Part shown: in pieces, positions 6,179 through 6,367 of the stretch
How positions within the stretch are numbered: the first letter of the stretch is position 1
Layout: each line of letters begins with the position of its first letter
NCBI GenBank assembly: GCA_913062835.1
Contig: CAJXXD010000056.1
Span: 1 to 6,367, forward strand
DNA: 6,367 nucleotides
Source of the DNA: an uncultured Gammaproteobacteria bacterium
GTDB lineage: Bacteria; Pseudomonadota; Gammaproteobacteria; Pseudomonadales; Litorivicinaceae
Reading direction: 5' to 3'
Program-made: the position numbers and the translations under genes
The notes under the pieces: generated by a model
What the model saw: the letters and a program-made list of their open reading frames with translations, nothing else
Told to the model about the DNA's origin: nothing
Database searches by the model: none

Positions 6179-6367
6179 GTGGAACGTTTGAAAAGGGATT
6201 GAAAAAGCGCCGCAAAGTGATGGGCGATGCCTTTGTTGATAACGCACTGTCACAAATGACAGACCTGACAGAGCCGATGCAGGATTTAGTAACGCGTGTG
6301 GCGTGGGATGAGATCTGGAATCGAGACGCGCTGTCGGATCGAGAGCGTTCGCTGATAAACCTCGGCA
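6175..6367 (+). CDS. Carboxymuconolactone decarboxylase family protein, PcaC-like (partial, N-terminal half)
   Basis: The first 64 codons of a gene that continues past the window end. The ATG overlaps the upstream TGA as ATGA, and only a weak GGA (6164-6166) precedes it, so translation is likely coupled. The pattern matches the N-terminal half of PcaC: FEKGLKKRRKVMGDAFVDNAL (5-25), with the R-R-x-V-x-G-D-A-x-V-D core, then QDLVTRVAWDEIWNR (36-50), and RERSL (56-60) where family members have a helix leading to the active-site region. PcaC (about 130 aa) decarboxylates 4-carboxymuconolactone in the protocatechuate branch of the beta-ketoadipate pathway. Many relatives have other or unknown roles, and no pca gene is seen here, so the symbol is withheld. 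Active-site residues mostly lie beyond the edge. Fusion to another domain cannot be excluded. Confidence 0.85.
   Translation, partial: MSGTFEKGLKKRRKVMGDAFVDNALSQMTDLTEPMQDLVTRVAWDEIWNRDALSDRERSLINLG

Noticed and set aside
1..6367. Mobile element, phage, CRISPR, defence system, tRNA or riboswitch
   Set aside because: No array-like repeats, transposase or integrase motifs or tRNA signatures were seen; nearly all the sequence is filled by recognisable metabolic genes.

Overview
The window looks like ordinary chromosomal sequence from a proteobacterium. A gammaproteobacterium, possibly marine, is my best guess. The reasons are a YhgN-type MarC protein the same length as the E. coli one, a GabD-type aldehyde dehydrogenase that lines up with E. 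coli GabD along its whole length as I remember it, and a bacterial-type ferredoxin-NADP reductase. Base composition looks even and moderately GC-rich. I saw no tRNA, rRNA, insertion sequence, CRISPR array or phage gene. The genus cannot be fixed by eye.

Left part (1-1611), housekeeping genes. The window opens in the 3' end of a glycerophosphodiester phosphodiesterase gene (+). Its end overlaps by 39 nt the 3' end of a convergent yhgN-like membrane protein gene (-). A 135-nt divergent spacer separates yhgN from a ferredoxin/flavodoxin-NADP reductase gene (fpr, +). That spacer holds a plausible promoter for fpr. The fpr stop codon overlaps the stop codon of the next gene on the opposite strand.

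Right part (1608-6367), a candidate catabolic locus. A beta-hydroxyacid dehydrogenase of the 3-hydroxyisobutyrate dehydrogenase / tartronate semialdehyde reductase family (-) is divergent, across 142 nt, from a rightward set: a ten-helix EamA/DMT transporter, a zinc-dependent alcohol dehydrogenase, a GabD-like semialdehyde dehydrogenase, and the start of a PcaC-like carboxymuconolactone decarboxylase-family gene that runs off the window. The last three are tightly packed. The aldehyde dehydrogenase start is inside or at the end of the alcohol dehydrogenase gene, and its stop overlaps the next start as ATGA. Co-transcription and translational coupling are therefore likely.

How the genes may work together (inference): alcohol to aldehyde to acid by the two NAD-type dehydrogenases, with the CMD-family protein acting on a ring-cleavage or lactone-like intermediate, the EamA protein moving a small metabolite, and the divergent dehydrogenase reducing or oxidising a short hydroxy acid/semialdehyde. 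The substrate cannot be named from this window. No regulator or ring-cleavage enzyme is visible. I found no clearly new type of system. The most useful leads are this gene combination and the coenzyme-site residues of its dehydrogenases.
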